A stretch of 64,000 bases of DNA from Shewanella sp. MTB7 (GTDB taxonomy: Bacteria; Pseudomonadota; Gammaproteobacteria; Enterobacterales; Shewanellaceae): assembly GCF_027571385.1 (NCBI RefSeq), contig NZ_CP085636.1, forward strand, positions 3,848,001 through 3,912,000, in the 5' to 3' direction. This document shows, in pieces, positions 1-8,667 of the stretch. Under the pieces are notes generated by a model. The model saw only the letters and a list, made by a program, of their open reading frames with translations, searched no databases and was not told where the DNA came from. The number at the start of each line of letters is the position of its first letter. The first letter of the stretch is position 1. The translations under genes were made by a program, and so were the position numbers.

Positions 1-132
1 TATGACGAACGCGAAGAAATAAGACTATCAATCATTGCACTGGGTGAAATTAATCACGTTTTTGGCGGGGGGATGTTGAGTCGTGAACAGTTCAGCCACA
101 AACCCAAGAGAAACACTAAAACACAGGCGTAA
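1..132 (+). CDS. 3' end of an upstream phage early gene (partial)
   Basis: A reading frame is open from the first base of the window and stops with TAA at 130-132, giving the last 43 residues of a protein whose start lies outside. The visible part begins YDEREEIRLSIIALGEIN and ends in a basic tail. No family is recognised. It runs in the direction of the early phage operon that follows, so it is probably another early gene. Coding status rests only on frame and position. Confidence 0.4.
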   Translation, partial: YDEREEIRLSIIALGEINHVFGGGMLSREQFSHKPKRNTKTQA

Positions 133-193
133 AAAAGCCACTTCAGCTGTAACTGAAATGGCGCATCAATTCATAACTTTAGGAACTATAAAT

Positions 194-505
194 ATGACAA
201 ACGAGATCTTAGCAGTTGAACAACCTGCTTGCAACTCTGCATTCATTCCTACAATCAAGTGGGAATTCGATTTAACCAATCAACAGCACATCGATATGCG
301 GCGGTTAATGGCCGATGTCTATCAGCGTAACGCTGCATCGTTAAACAAATGTAATAACCGCTCCGATTATTACAGTGGTATGGCATACGGACTATCCCGC
401 GTTGCTAAGGATGTTCTCAAAGATAATACGTTACGTATCTTATGCCTTGATTTGCTAGAAGCAATCGGCTTGCAAGATGCGCTGCATTTCGAACTGAGGA
501 GTTAA
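194..505 (+). CDS. Hypothetical phage early protein (103 aa)
   Basis: Small soluble protein of unknown function, first complete gene of the early operon. The frame is open upstream to a GTG at 83, but the ATG at 194 is preferred: an AGGA lies about 10 bases upstream and the longer version would overlap the preceding frame. The middle contains an acidic/aromatic stretch (WEFDLTNQQHIDMRRLM), with no recognisable domain, signal peptide or membrane segment. It is followed after 3 bases by the next gene, indicating one transcript. Confidence 0.6.
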   Translation: MTNEILAVEQPACNSAFIPTIKWEFDLTNQQHIDMRRLMADVYQRNAASLNKCNNRSDYYSGMAYGLSRVAKDVLKDNTLRILCLDLLEAIGLQDALHFELRS

Positions 506-508
506 GCC

Positions 509-745
509 ATGGCTAAATTATTCTTAGTTACCCACGGTATTGTCACAGTATCCAGTCCACGCTGGAATGTTAACTTTCCCGTTAAACAAGTTTGTGTCAC
601 GTACACGCCTGACAATCATGACGGATGGGGCGTTGCTCAGTATATCGATTCAAGTGAGATTGGTGAATTCAATCAGGAACGCGCGAATACCTTTGCGCTA
701 GACGCCGAATCTAAGCTGCGTATCCCGCTAAGGGATCCAGCATGA
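509..745 (+). CDS. Hypothetical phage early protein (78 aa)
   Basis: Unrecognised 78-residue protein. A good Shine-Dalgarno (GAGGAG) sits eight bases before the ATG. The stop overlaps the start of the next gene in an ATGA arrangement, which argues for translational coupling. Composition is ordinary, with no Cys motif or membrane helix. Its role is probably in early phage functions, by position only. Confidence 0.6.
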   Translation: MAKLFLVTHGIVTVSSPRWNVNFPVKQVCVTYTPDNHDGWGVAQYIDSSEIGEFNQERANTFALDAESKLRIPLRDPA

Positions 746-915
746 ATCTTCTGAACTCAGTCAGTAACTATCCTCCACGGCCAAAAGCAAAACTTAGAGA
801 TAAGCCAAATGAAGCTATTCGTCATCAATTGGCTTGCCGCCGAAGAATAGCACTCATCAAAGAAGCTAAAAGCCTTGGTATCAGCGTTTCAGAATTAACC
901 GGAGAAAAATTATGA
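742..915 (+). CDS. Hypothetical small phage early protein (57 aa)
   Basis: Short basic protein starting MNLLNSVSNYPPRPKAKL and ending SVSELTGEKL. It overlaps both neighbours by ATGA junctions (742-745 and 912-915), which is the main evidence that it is translated. The C-terminal half (RRIALIKEAKSLGISVSELTG) is a predicted helix-rich basic segment reminiscent of part of a small DNA-binding regulator, but no family assignment is possible. Confidence 0.55.
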   Translation: MNLLNSVSNYPPRPKAKLRDKPNEAIRHQLACRRRIALIKEAKSLGISVSELTGEKL

Positions 916-1154
916 ATGATAATAAAAGCGTTTCCTATCTGACTTGTATTAACACCTCAGTTGACGACTGCAAAGTAACGCTCGAGTGTGAGCTAAGGCG
1001 TAACCCGCAAAGCGCGCTGTGTGCAGCAACAAGTGCCCTCGAAGAGTTAAACAGTAGGGGCCAACCAAGCCATACTTCTCGTAAGAAAGCACTGCAAACC
1101 ATTATCAATAAAGCGAATAAATTACTGCTCAGCCGCATGGAGCTGCAATCATGA
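912..1154 (+). CDS. Hypothetical phage early protein (80 aa)
   Basis: Unrecognised 80-residue protein joined to its neighbours by ATGA overlaps on both sides. It appears mostly helical, with a basic C-terminal half (SRKKALQTIINKANKLLLSR). An antisense frame over the same bases lacks a comparable operon context and is discounted. Confidence 0.6.
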   Translation: MNDNKSVSYLTCINTSVDDCKVTLECELRRNPQSALCAATSALEELNSRGQPSHTSRKKALQTIINKANKLLLSRMELQS

Positions 1155-1468
1155 AACTCGTCCCAATCAAAGTAACAGAAATTAAAGCGCATGCCGCTTT
1201 CATCATCAGCTGCTCTAAGTGTGGATCGGAACTCGTTATTTTAGCTAAGAAGCGATGCAGTACTAATGAAATTATCGATTTAGCTGGTAAAGAAGGCTGG
1301 TACGGGTGCGAAGCATTGGAGGAAACGTGTTTAGCCGCTTGCCCGTCATGCATCAGCGCTAAGTTATTGGCGGCAACTGAAAAAGAACACGCCTTAATAA
1401 AGAAATTGAGAGAGGCAGTTCAGGCTCCTTATGTCATTAACAGCCCACGAGTTGGAGAGCCATCATGA
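1151..1468 (+). CDS. Cysteine-rich (probable zinc-binding) phage early protein
   Basis: Protein of 105 residues with two clusters of cysteines: CSKCG near residues 21-25, and a second group (C, C, CPSC) between about residues 57 and 72. The spacing suggests one zinc ribbon built from two CxxC-type knuckles. Such proteins are common in phage early operons, but the specific role is unknown. It overlaps the preceding gene and the exonuclease gene by four bases each, so it is co-translated with the exonuclease. Confidence 0.6.
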   Translation: MKLVPIKVTEIKAHAAFIISCSKCGSELVILAKKRCSTNEIIDLAGKEGWYGCEALEETCLAACPSCISAKLLAATEKEHALIKKLREAVQAPYVINSPRVGEPS

Positions 1469-2106
1469 CTACCTATGAAAGTAATGTCGAAAGCATCTAT
1501 GCCGCTGAAATAGCCAAAAAATGGATAGCCCAAAACGCCATCATTCTTGATACCGAAACGACAGGTCTTGAATGGGGTTGTGAGGTTGTCGAAATTGCTG
1601 CTATTGAGTTAGCCACTGGCAACATAATTATGAACACCTTAGTTAAGCCCACTACACCAATCCCTGATGAAGTTATTGCTATACACGGGATCACTAATGA
1701 CATGGTTGAAAACGCACCTGAATTTAATCTTGTATTAATAGATCTTTTAGAGACCACTCTCGGGCGTGAAATTGTTGCTTGGAATGCTTCATTCGATTTA
1801 AGGCTATTGCTATCAACACTGCATATCACCATGCCATTCACCGTTGAATGTCAATTAGTCCCATGCATACGGCAGCATTCAGATAATACGAATCGTTGGC
1901 ACTGCGCCATGTTGAATTATGCCCAATTCAGGGGAGATTGGAACAACGCCTATGGTGAATACAAATGGCATTCACTCGACAATGCAGCTAAGCAAATGGG
2001 TATTGAACTCCCATCTACACGTCATCGTGCGCTTGAAGATTGTCAATTAGCGCGTGAAGTTATTTTGACAATGGCCGCGATCAATAACGATAAGTGCCCA
2101 TTCTGA
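1465..2106 (+). CDS. 3'-5' exonuclease, DEDDh (DnaQ-like) family
   Basis: Exonuclease of the RNase T/DnaQ superfamily, removing nucleotides from 3' ends with two metal ions. Visible motifs: ExoI DTETTG (D29, E31), the IHGITNDMV signature that follows it, ExoII in WNASFDLRLL, and ExoIII with HRALEDC, whose His and Asp complete the DEDDh set. At 213 aa it is the usual length of a single-domain phage or plasmid exonuclease, not a polymerase subunit. Its place in the early operon ahead of the replication gene suggests a part in phage DNA processing or replication. Confidence 0.9.
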   Translation: MTTYESNVESIYAAEIAKKWIAQNAIILDTETTGLEWGCEVVEIAAIELATGNIIMNTLVKPTTPIPDEVIAIHGITNDMVENAPEFNLVLIDLLETTLGREIVAWNASFDLRLLLSTLHITMPFTVECQLVPCIRQHSDNTNRWHCAMLNYAQFRGDWNNAYGEYKWHSLDNAAKQMGIELPSTRHRALEDCQLAREVILTMAAINNDKCPF

Positions 2107-2393
2107 TGAATAACTTAATTAAAAGTGAGGCTGTTTATTGTGGCTTTTCGGTCAGTGAAATGCTGAACGGACTGAACCGTGAATCGAATTCAGTGGTGTT
2201 AACTAAAGTGGAAAATGAGGAGTGGCACCTATACGTAATGAGCGATCTGCATGGCGAATTCGAGTCAACTGGACCGCTAGGCTATGTGTTAATGAAGGCG
2301 AGTAAACCACACAGAAAAAAGTGGAAGAGTGAGCGAAAACAATTGATTAAAGGCTGGCAAGTATTGATGTCGAGGACATGCCTGAATGAATAA
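2106..2393 (+). CDS. Hypothetical phage early protein (95 aa)
   Basis: Unrecognised protein of 95 residues. The frame also contains an ATG at 2094, but the ATG at 2106 overlaps the exonuclease stop as TGATG and is the likelier, coupled start. The C-terminal third is basic (KPHRKKWKSERKQLIKGW). No domain was recognised. Confidence 0.55.
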   Translation: MNNLIKSEAVYCGFSVSEMLNGLNRESNSVVLTKVENEEWHLYVMSDLHGEFESTGPLGYVLMKASKPHRKKWKSERKQLIKGWQVLMSRTCLNE

Positions 2394-2640
2394 CTCAACG
2401 ATAAAACTCGACAACATGACGCAATTACAAATGCGTCAATGGTTGGCACTGAATGATCCAGAGGGGTTTAAGACAACATATCTCAAAGTCTCTCTAAAAA
2501 AGCGAGGCTTAACTGAAGCTGTTGCGGATGACCTTGAGGATTTTGGTTGTGCAAATCAACGTGGCGATATTGTTATTCGCTGTGTGAACAACTCTAAGTG
2601 CAAAGGCTGTGACGGTTACAAAAGAGAGCGGTCGATATGA
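2386..2640 (+). CDS. Hypothetical phage early protein with C-terminal cysteines (84 aa)
   Basis: Protein of 84 residues overlapping its neighbours by 8 and 4 bases. The C-terminus carries an upstream Cys and CVNNSKCKGCDG, consistent with a small metal-binding knuckle. Function is unknown. Confidence 0.55.
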   Translation: MNNSTIKLDNMTQLQMRQWLALNDPEGFKTTYLKVSLKKRGLTEAVADDLEDFGCANQRGDIVIRCVNNSKCKGCDGYKRERSI

Positions 2641-2876
2641 AAAACCCTGAATTTAATCATCTTCTAAAACACTACCGCCATCATAAGCTTGCGTTGCGCT
2701 ACGCAATGGCCATTTACCGTACAGAGCGTTCCACTGACTCTGCATTCAACATGGCTGCTGCACGCGGCGCGCTTGATTGTCTTTACGCTCAAGCTGCCGG
2801 TAAAGGTTTGATCAACTTCGCCAAAGGCATTCGCAGAACCATTGAAGCGGCCGCACGCTATGCCTCTGCACCTTGA
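2637..2876 (+). CDS. Hypothetical phage early protein (79 aa)
   Basis: Basic, helix-rich 79-residue protein, last of the overlapping small genes before the replication gene. The ATGA overlap with the preceding gene supports translation. No recognisable family, though the composition (many Arg, Ala and Tyr) would suit a nucleic-acid-associated protein. Confidence 0.55.
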   Translation: MKNPEFNHLLKHYRHHKLALRYAMAIYRTERSTDSAFNMAAARGALDCLYAQAAGKGLINFAKGIRRTIEAAARYASAP

Positions 2877-2896
2877 ACCGCTTCACTATCACTATT

Positions 2897-2937
2897 CAAC
2901 TGGGTATTAATTCGCTTATATGATTAATGCCCAGTTG
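2897..2937. promoter_or_regulatory. Inverted repeat enclosing the start codon of the replication gene
   Basis: Arms CAACTGGGTATTAAT (2897-2911) and ATTAATGCCCAGTTG (2923-2937) pair over 15 positions with one mismatch. The 11-base loop contains the ATG at 2920. It could be an operator for self-control by the replication protein, an RNA hairpin controlling its translation, or a transcription attenuator after the early operon. No ordinary Shine-Dalgarno precedes the ATG. Confidence 0.5.
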
Positions 2938-5244
2938 TTAGTTTCTCGCCCTAAAAAGCCCTACAGGTTAGTCAACTTGCCTTCCCCTATGCCTGATAAT
3001 CTACCCGTCAGGACAGGATTAAAGCCTAATCTTTGGGCGGTCGATTTATGGGAAGACGAAGCCGTTAACCCCTCGCCGCCAGTAGACATAGAAGCACTGT
3101 ACGAGCCAATTTTCAACCGCCCTAAAAGAGCCGTTGAGCTCCCTATTATTAGAGAGCTTATCGCGCCGTTGCCTCATCGTATCCGCAATAGCCTCATGAA
3201 AGATTTTTACACAGATGAAAAAAGAGAGGGGCGCGATAACGCCCTCCTTTTAATCAGTAAAAGACTGCAACAAATGCTATTCGTGTGGAAAAGTTATCCG
3301 TTCTACAAACTGCCATATCTGCAACCTGTTCGTGGTGATGAAAACGACGACGAAGAAGAGATTAAGTCCGCCATCAAGTTTAAGGCTCCCCGAAAGCTTA
3401 TGCCTGCAAGTGACGTGTCATTCGCCAGCATCATTATGGGTGTGGACCGCGATGATAAAAACTATAAAGCCGATGCAGAACAAAATATCGATTCACCATT
3501 TTTAGGTTATGAACTGCTACGCCAGCGTAAAAGTAAACGTATGACGGCTGTGGCAAATAGAATTGCCTACAACGTCATGCAAGCTGCATTAGAGACGAAG
3601 GAGAAAGACGGGGAAGATAGACGCTTCACCGCCTACTTTGCTGCAGCCACACTTTGTGAACAATGGGACATCATTCCTCCGTACCTATCTGCAGTAAAAC
3701 GAGACCACGTTTTAGCAGCCGCTGAATGCGGACTTCTGCGCATGACCTGTCCCAAATGGTGGGGAAAACAATTAAACAGAATGCGTGACTTGTGCTGTGA
3801 GCACATGAACGTTGCAGCGGGATTGGTATCTGACTCGCGCCCATACGTCAGCGAGGAAACACTTCAAGAATTTATTCAGCAACAAAAAAGCGCCATGAAG
3901 TGGCTAGAAGACACCATGATTGAAAATGATGAAGGTGTGGTCTTGCCGTTAGTTGAGGCCGCTATGGCGGGTAATGCCAACCCATCAAATCGTTTAGTTG
4001 AACTCGTTGTTCGTGCCCGTGGTGTTGAGGAAATGGCTAAGGACGCCGGAATGATTGGTTTTATGATCACCATTACCTGTCCAAGCAAGTACCACGCTAA
4101 CTCATACAAGTGGAACATGACCAATTATAAAGTCGCGCAAGAATACCTGGTCAAACAGTTCGCCAAACTCCGTTCGGCTTTGGATTACCGAGGGATTAAC
4201 ATTCCTGGCATTCGTGTCGCTGAGCCTCATAAGGACGGAACGCCACACTGGCACATGTGCACGTTTATTCAGCCTGAGCATGAGGAAACCTTCAAAAAAT
4301 TGGTGACCAGATATGCTTTCCAAGTTGATGGCCATGAAAAAGGCGCAAAGGAAAAACGATTAGACATAAAGCCTATCGATAAGCGAGGTGCTGTGGGTTA
4401 CGTCATTAAGTACCTGTCAAAAAACATTGAAGGTGAGTTCATGCAAGGTGAATTGGATTTAGAAGCCAACGTTGAGGTTTCTGAGGGCGCAAAATTCGCG
4501 AGAGCCTGGGCCAGCCGATATCACCTACGTCAATTTCAATTCTATGGCACCTCCTCCGTACAAGTGTGGCGCGAGTTAAGACGTATCAAGGTTGGTCCAC
4601 AATCTCCTGAAATAGAAGCCGCTAAATCTGCTGCGTGCGCATCGGATTGGAAAGGCTTTGAAGCTGCAATGAAAACCGCAAAGCTAACGCTGAGCTATGA
4701 CATTACCGAATGTGGTAATGAGTACGGCGAAGTGGTCAAGCGGGTGCAAGGGCTTGACGGGATAGCGTTCGGGCAACATCGAAACATCATCACGCGCGGA
4801 GAAAAATGGACATTACGAGGTGCCTCCGACACTGAGAAAGACGCTTACCAAGCCCTTAAGAAACGTCGAGCTTTGTTCTTTTTTGATGCACGTCAAATGC
4901 CAGAAAATGAGCGCATGAGCAAGAAAGAGCTTAAGAAAAAAATGCCAAGGTGGAAGCAGCCGCAACACTCAGGCTTGTCGCCTTTGCCTGTCGCTCATGA
5001 TCTACCTTGGACTTGTAGGAATAACTGTACAGGCGCCATTTCAAGCCGCCCGAGACATCAAATTTCAGAGGATAACTTTAGAGAATTAGCCTCTAACGGG
5101 GTAACGCATCCCCATACATTAGACCAAATCGCCAACGGCTCAGGAATATTGACTGACAGGGGTAAAGTTTGGTGGCTCAGAGAGGGTCAGTTGTGGTTCG
5201 AACATCAGCTAGATGAAGATGATCATGAGTTTGAATTCTTTTAG
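2920..5244 (+). CDS. Phage replication endonuclease, P2 gpA family (HUH nickase)
   Basis: Initiator of rolling-circle replication: it nicks one strand at the phage origin and stays covalently attached through tyrosine. The 774 aa length fits the P2 gene A family. The metal-binding HUH motif is PHWHM (H443, H445). It is followed by the paired catalytic tyrosines GYVIKYLSK (Y494, Y498), separated by three residues as in P2 gpA. The start at 2920 lies inside a strong inverted repeat and lacks a clear ribosome site, so a slightly downstream start is possible. It is followed at short distance by the Ogr-like gene. Confidence 0.92.
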   Translation: MINAQLLVSRPKKPYRLVNLPSPMPDNLPVRTGLKPNLWAVDLWEDEAVNPSPPVDIEALYEPIFNRPKRAVELPIIRELIAPLPHRIRNSLMKDFYTDEKREGRDNALLLISKRLQQMLFVWKSYPFYKLPYLQPVRGDENDDEEEIKSAIKFKAPRKLMPASDVSFASIIMGVDRDDKNYKADAEQNIDSPFLGYELLRQRKSKRMTAVANRIAYNVMQAALETKEKDGEDRRFTAYFAAATLCEQWDIIPPYLSAVKRDHVLAAAECGLLRMTCPKWWGKQLNRMRDLCCEHMNVAAGLVSDSRPYVSEETLQEFIQQQKSAMKWLEDTMIENDEGVVLPLVEAAMAGNANPSNRLVELVVRARGVEEMAKDAGMIGFMITITCPSKYHANSYKWNMTNYKVAQEYLVKQFAKLRSALDYRGINIPGIRVAEPHKDGTPHWHMCTFIQPEHEETFKKLVTRYAFQVDGHEKGAKEKRLDIKPIDKRGAVGYVIKYLSKNIEGEFMQGELDLEANVEVSEGAKFARAWASRYHLRQFQFYGTSSVQVWRELRRIKVGPQSPEIEAAKSAACASDWKGFEAAMKTAKLTLSYDITECGNEYGEVVKRVQGLDGIAFGQHRNIITRGEKWTLRGASDTEKDAYQALKKRRALFFFDARQMPENERMSKKELKKKMPRWKQPQHSGLSPLPVAHDLPWTCRNNCTGAISSRPRHQISEDNFRELASNGVTHPHTLDQIANGSGILTDRGKVWWLREGQLWFEHQLDEDDHEFEFF

Positions 5245-5256
5245 AAAGGACAGTGA

Positions 5257-5508
5257 ATGCGTATAACCTGTAATGTATGCGGCAGTAAATCAATCATTCA
5301 AAGCACAAAAGATGCAATGCCAGGCTACGCCAAATTTTACTGTATTTGCACCAACCCTAAATGCAGTCATTCATTTGTGGCATCCTGGTCATATGAGAAA
5401 ACCTTGAACCCAAGCCTACAGCAAACGTCTGATTTATTAGTCAACATGATTCAACGATTAGACCAAACCGAAAAAGCTAAAATCATCAAACAACTTGGTT
5501 TATTTTAA
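5257..5508 (+). CDS. Ogr/Delta-like late transcription activator
   Basis: Zinc-finger protein of 83 aa resembling P2 Ogr and P4 Delta, which bind upstream of late promoters and recruit RNA polymerase to the head and tail operons. The N-terminus has CNVC, followed by CTNPKCSHSF, giving the CxxC...C-x4-C arrangement of the family; the TNPKCSHSF stretch closely follows the NxNC-S-x-F part of Ogr. An AGAAAGGA ribosome site precedes the ATG. It would switch on the divergent portal/terminase and scaffold/capsid operons. Confidence 0.85.
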   Translation: MRITCNVCGSKSIIQSTKDAMPGYAKFYCICTNPKCSHSFVASWSYEKTLNPSLQQTSDLLVNMIQRLDQTEKAKIIKQLGLF

Positions 5509-5663
5509 ACTAGAAGGCAAAGCCACTTAACAATCTAATGACTCATGAGTCGCGTTTTTTAAGTTAGCCATCTCATATGGTTTTTGTAAAGTCCCCGAAA
5601 ATTAGTCTTGCTATCGTCATACTGATAAATTCAGAGTTTATTCTACTAAATATGGTGATGATT

Positions 5664-5858
5664 ATGGAAAAGCTAAAGAATGCTCATGGCGTAACTATTG
5701 GGGCTGTTTATCAAGATAAAAATGGAAGGCAAACTATTAAGAATGTTAAAGGTAAAACATTAGGTTATTACGATCCGAAAACGAACAAAACAAAGAATAC
5801 AAGCGGGGGAACTATTGGTACCGGTAACCAATTAAGTTCGTTGTTAGCTGCTGGCTAA
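5664..5858 (+). CDS. Small glycine-repeat protein of unknown function (64 aa)
   Basis: Short protein with three degenerate repeats of about 16-19 residues following G-x-T-I/L-G-x-Y-x(n)-N-x-x-T-x-x-N: HGVTIGAVYQ..., VKGKTLGYYD..., SGGTIGTGNQ.... Such repeats suggest a small beta-rich fold. The frame extends upstream to 5577, but that part is hydrophobic and poorly supported. GGTGA at 5654 favours the ATG at 5664 (5652 is possible). It lies between the Ogr-like gene and the leftward portal gene and ends at a bidirectional terminator. Confidence 0.5.
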   Translation: MEKLKNAHGVTIGAVYQDKNGRQTIKNVKGKTLGYYDPKTNKTKNTSGGTIGTGNQLSSLLAAG

Positions 5859-5866
5859 TTGACTTG

Positions 5867-5887
5867 GAGCCCTCTTAATGAGGGCTC
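5867..5887. terminator. Bidirectional terminator between convergent phage operons
   Basis: Perfect 8-bp stem GAGCCCTC / GAGGGCTC with loop TTAAT, between the rightward small gene and the leftward portal gene. T-rich flanks are short, so efficiency is uncertain. Confidence 0.6.
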
Positions 5888-5917
5888 TATACATTAAGCA
5901 GCTTGTCCCCGCACAAC

Positions 5918-6919
5918 CTACATGACGTTCAATTTTCCAAGCCTTGCCAACTCCACATCCGTATTAATAAACTCAACAATTTCCAGAGCCTTAGGCAGGA
6001 CTTCGTTTTGCTGGTAAACCTCATTAGTCTTAATGGGGTCACCAAGTGATGCGGTGCCTTGGGGGATTATGCCTGCCATACCTGCCGGAAAACGATTAGC
6101 GGTGAGGATGTCTTGCGCTGAAATGTTCTTTGCACTTGCAAACTGGTCTTTACTGGAAAAGTCTCCAATAGGGATAACCTGAATGCCCTTTTCTTTTCCG
6201 TCTGGAATATTGATAAACATGTTCCTAAAGTTACCCGCGCCTTTGCTTCTAGCGAGTGCATCTTCAATGGATTGTTTGTCCGGATCACTCAGCTTTGGAT
6301 CTGAGGTATAAAGGATATAGCCCATGTGCGCGCCGTTCTTGTAGTACCGGCGCTTAAACATGGTTGCATCCGTGTTGAGCATCGCCGATTGTAAGCCGCC
6401 TATCCAATCCACCATGCCATAGACTTGCTGTGCGGGGTCGTATTGCGGCAAAAAGAGCACGTCTTCAGCGCGGTACTTTTTAGTGAAAATATCACCGTCC
6501 ACTGATTGTTGCAGGTATTGATAACCACCATCAGGATCAATGCGTAAATAATGCGTCGATAGCGGACAAACGCTCACCACTTGCCTGGCATTATTGCGGA
6601 TTTTTAATAACGCCATATCACCAAATAGGAAATAATTGTAAATCGCTGCGCCAAGCGTAAAGCGATTCAATATCCCCGTGGTCTTAATGGCATTAAGCAC
6701 CATATTACGGCGCCCATTAAGAACCGCACCTAAATACGCATTGGTATTAGCGGCGCGGTACAGCAGCTGCCGATCAATCGGCGGCTCATAAAAACCAAAT
6801 TCATCATTGATGGTCACACCGGCCATATCTGTTAGCCAGGTATCTTTTAACAGTAATTCGGGCTCACCAAAGCTAAGCGCCATGACGTTGCTATCATTTT
6901 TCACTAGTAAATTTTCCAT
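5918..6919 (-). CDS. Phage portal protein (P2 gpQ family)
   Basis: Portal vertex protein of 333 aa, forming the ring through which DNA is packaged. The sequence follows the PBSX/P2 gpQ pattern: N-terminal GEPELLL and FGFYEPPID, a central YLRIDPDGGYQYLQ segment, and a C-terminal segment with LTANRFPAGMAGIIPQGTAS and DPIKTNEVYQQNEV. Length agrees with P2 gpQ. It is transcribed leftward, its start overlapping the end of the terminase gene by 16 bases. Confidence 0.93.
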   Translation of the reverse strand: MENLLVKNDSNVMALSFGEPELLLKDTWLTDMAGVTINDEFGFYEPPIDRQLLYRAANTNAYLGAVLNGRRNMVLNAIKTTGILNRFTLGAAIYNYFLFGDMALLKIRNNARQVVSVCPLSTHYLRIDPDGGYQYLQQSVDGDIFTKKYRAEDVLFLPQYDPAQQVYGMVDWIGGLQSAMLNTDATMFKRRYYKNGAHMGYILYTSDPKLSDPDKQSIEDALARSKGAGNFRNMFINIPDGKEKGIQVIPIGDFSSKDQFASAKNISAQDILTANRFPAGMAGIIPQGTASLGDPIKTNEVYQQNEVLPKALEIVEFINTDVELARLGKLNVM

Positions 6920-8667
6920 TCGCTCTTTCGCTCAGTTTCGTTATTAAGGGGTTCATTGATACAGGCGTGTGCCAGTGCAAAGAAATCATCGGCATGGCCT
7001 GTATCTTTAGTGCGGTTCGCAGCAAAAGTGACGCTGCCACCACTGCGCGTCACAATGCGACGAATGGCCAGAAACGACAGCGAAATATCCTTGTAGTCTG
7101 CATCCCAAAAAATACGTTTCTCATCGACCAAATCGACCATCTTAAATACCAGGGCATTTTTCGTTTCCACGTTGTAATGAATGGCATGGGTAATGGTCGG
7201 GAATTTGTCATACACAATTTCATACACCGCGCTACCAAGGCCCGTGGTATCAATGCCGATATAACGCACGTTATACACACTGCAGAGCTTAATGATCTCT
7301 GCAGCCTGGTACTTGTAGCTCATGCCTTTTAGTCGGGTGCGCTTCAATAATCTAAACGGCTTTTTCGGTGTGGTTGGCGGCGCGACCACCACCAGTGATG
7401 CGGGATCGTTCGTGCGACTTGGGTCATACCCGATCCACACTTCTTTATCGGCAAAGGGTCTAGATGCTGCCGCATTAAAATCTGGCCATAAGGTGCTGTC
7501 CGTCATACAGCGCATGACTTTCTTAAACTCAAAAATGGCATCTTTTGAGCTCACAAAGACACACATAAACAGGTTTTGGTATTCCAACTCGCTACGCTCA
7601 TTTTTAAGCGTCTCTATATCGACTAAATCAAACCCTTGTGCCACCGCATCTTCAATCGTAATGACATAGCGCCACTGCCCATCAGGGCATAATCGGCCAC
7701 CATCGCGATAATCCTCGATGCTTGGAAACGCGATGTGTTTTCGTTTGGGATCTGTGCCTTTCCAATCATCACCGGTCCAAAAACCATAGGCCTCATGTTC
7801 TTCGCTGGACGGGGTTGAAAAGTACGTCAACCGCCAATGTTTATGGGTGGCAATGCCGCTCGACACTTTCTTAATCTTCTCAAACGAGCGGATCCAAAAG
7901 TATTCATCCGTATAAAGATGCCCTGAGTATGAATGTGCGGTATTCGAGTTGGTGCCTAAAAAGCGCAAGACCGACTTGCCTTTGGCGGTGTGCAGCTCTA
8001 TCGGATTGCCTTTTAGCTCAATCTCAAACAGTTGCCACGCTAACTTCACGATATAGGTTTTAAACACTTCCGCTTGAGCACGGCTGGCTGATAAGAATAT
8101 ACAGGGATCGCCTGATAGCGTGGCATCCATAAGGGCTTCAAACGCCAAGGTAAACGTCATCCCTATTTGGCGTGATTTAAGGATATTGCGAATACGTTGA
8201 TGACGGTTATCCACCACATAACGCTGAAAGGGATAGAGCATGTCTAGCCCTTTTTGAAAATCAGCCTCGGTTAAATGACTCACATCATTCTTATGGGTGC
8301 GGCCTTTCTTTTTCGAGCGTTCGCGGGGTTCATGAGGTGGCTGTGCGAATGCATTTGGCGCGTTGATCTCTTTAGCTTCTTGTATTTTTATACGCGCTGC
8401 CAGCAATTTAATATGCCGGTCAATCAACAGCTCCAGCTCTTTCATCTGCAGGCTATTTTTATCATTAACGGTCAGCAGTGACTGAATACGGCGATCAATA
8501 CTTTCTAATAGACCAAACTCCTGCAGTTGCTCAGCCCAATTGAACTTAGAGACCCATGAGTAAATAGTGCGTCGAGGCACACTCAACTCATCGGCTATTT
8601 CATCCGGTGTTCGGCACATTAAATATAAGCGCCTAGCGGCATGGTGCAGTTCTTCGTTATAGGCCAT
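6904..8667 (-). CDS. Phage terminase large (ATPase) subunit, P2 gpP family
   Basis: DNA-packaging motor subunit of 587 aa. The N-terminus has a helix-turn-helix-like segment (VPRRTIYSWVSKFNW), as in P2 gpP. The ATPase core has a Walker-A-like LKSRQIGMTFTLA and the following DPCIFLSASRAQAE strand. The C-terminal nuclease-type domain contains YDPSRTNDPASLVVV and a late GHADDFFALAHA segment. It forms a leftward operon with the portal gene, divergent from scaffold and capsid genes, as in P2. The frame is intact, unlike several rightward structural genes. Confidence 0.95.
   Translation of the reverse strand: MAYNEELHHAARRLYLMCRTPDEIADELSVPRRTIYSWVSKFNWAEQLQEFGLLESIDRRIQSLLTVNDKNSLQMKELELLIDRHIKLLAARIKIQEAKEINAPNAFAQPPHEPRERSKKKGRTHKNDVSHLTEADFQKGLDMLYPFQRYVVDNRHQRIRNILKSRQIGMTFTLAFEALMDATLSGDPCIFLSASRAQAEVFKTYIVKLAWQLFEIELKGNPIELHTAKGKSVLRFLGTNSNTAHSYSGHLYTDEYFWIRSFEKIKKVSSGIATHKHWRLTYFSTPSSEEHEAYGFWTGDDWKGTDPKRKHIAFPSIEDYRDGGRLCPDGQWRYVITIEDAVAQGFDLVDIETLKNERSELEYQNLFMCVFVSSKDAIFEFKKVMRCMTDSTLWPDFNAAASRPFADKEVWIGYDPSRTNDPASLVVVAPPTTPKKPFRLLKRTRLKGMSYKYQAAEIIKLCSVYNVRYIGIDTTGLGSAVYEIVYDKFPTITHAIHYNVETKNALVFKMVDLVDEKRIFWDADYKDISLSFLAIRRIVTRSGGSVTFAANRTKDTGHADDFFALAHACINEPLNNETERKSEWKIY

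Noticed and set aside
6967..7332. Plus-strand frames antisense to the terminase gene
   Set aside because: Shadow frames of a strongly conserved coding sequence.
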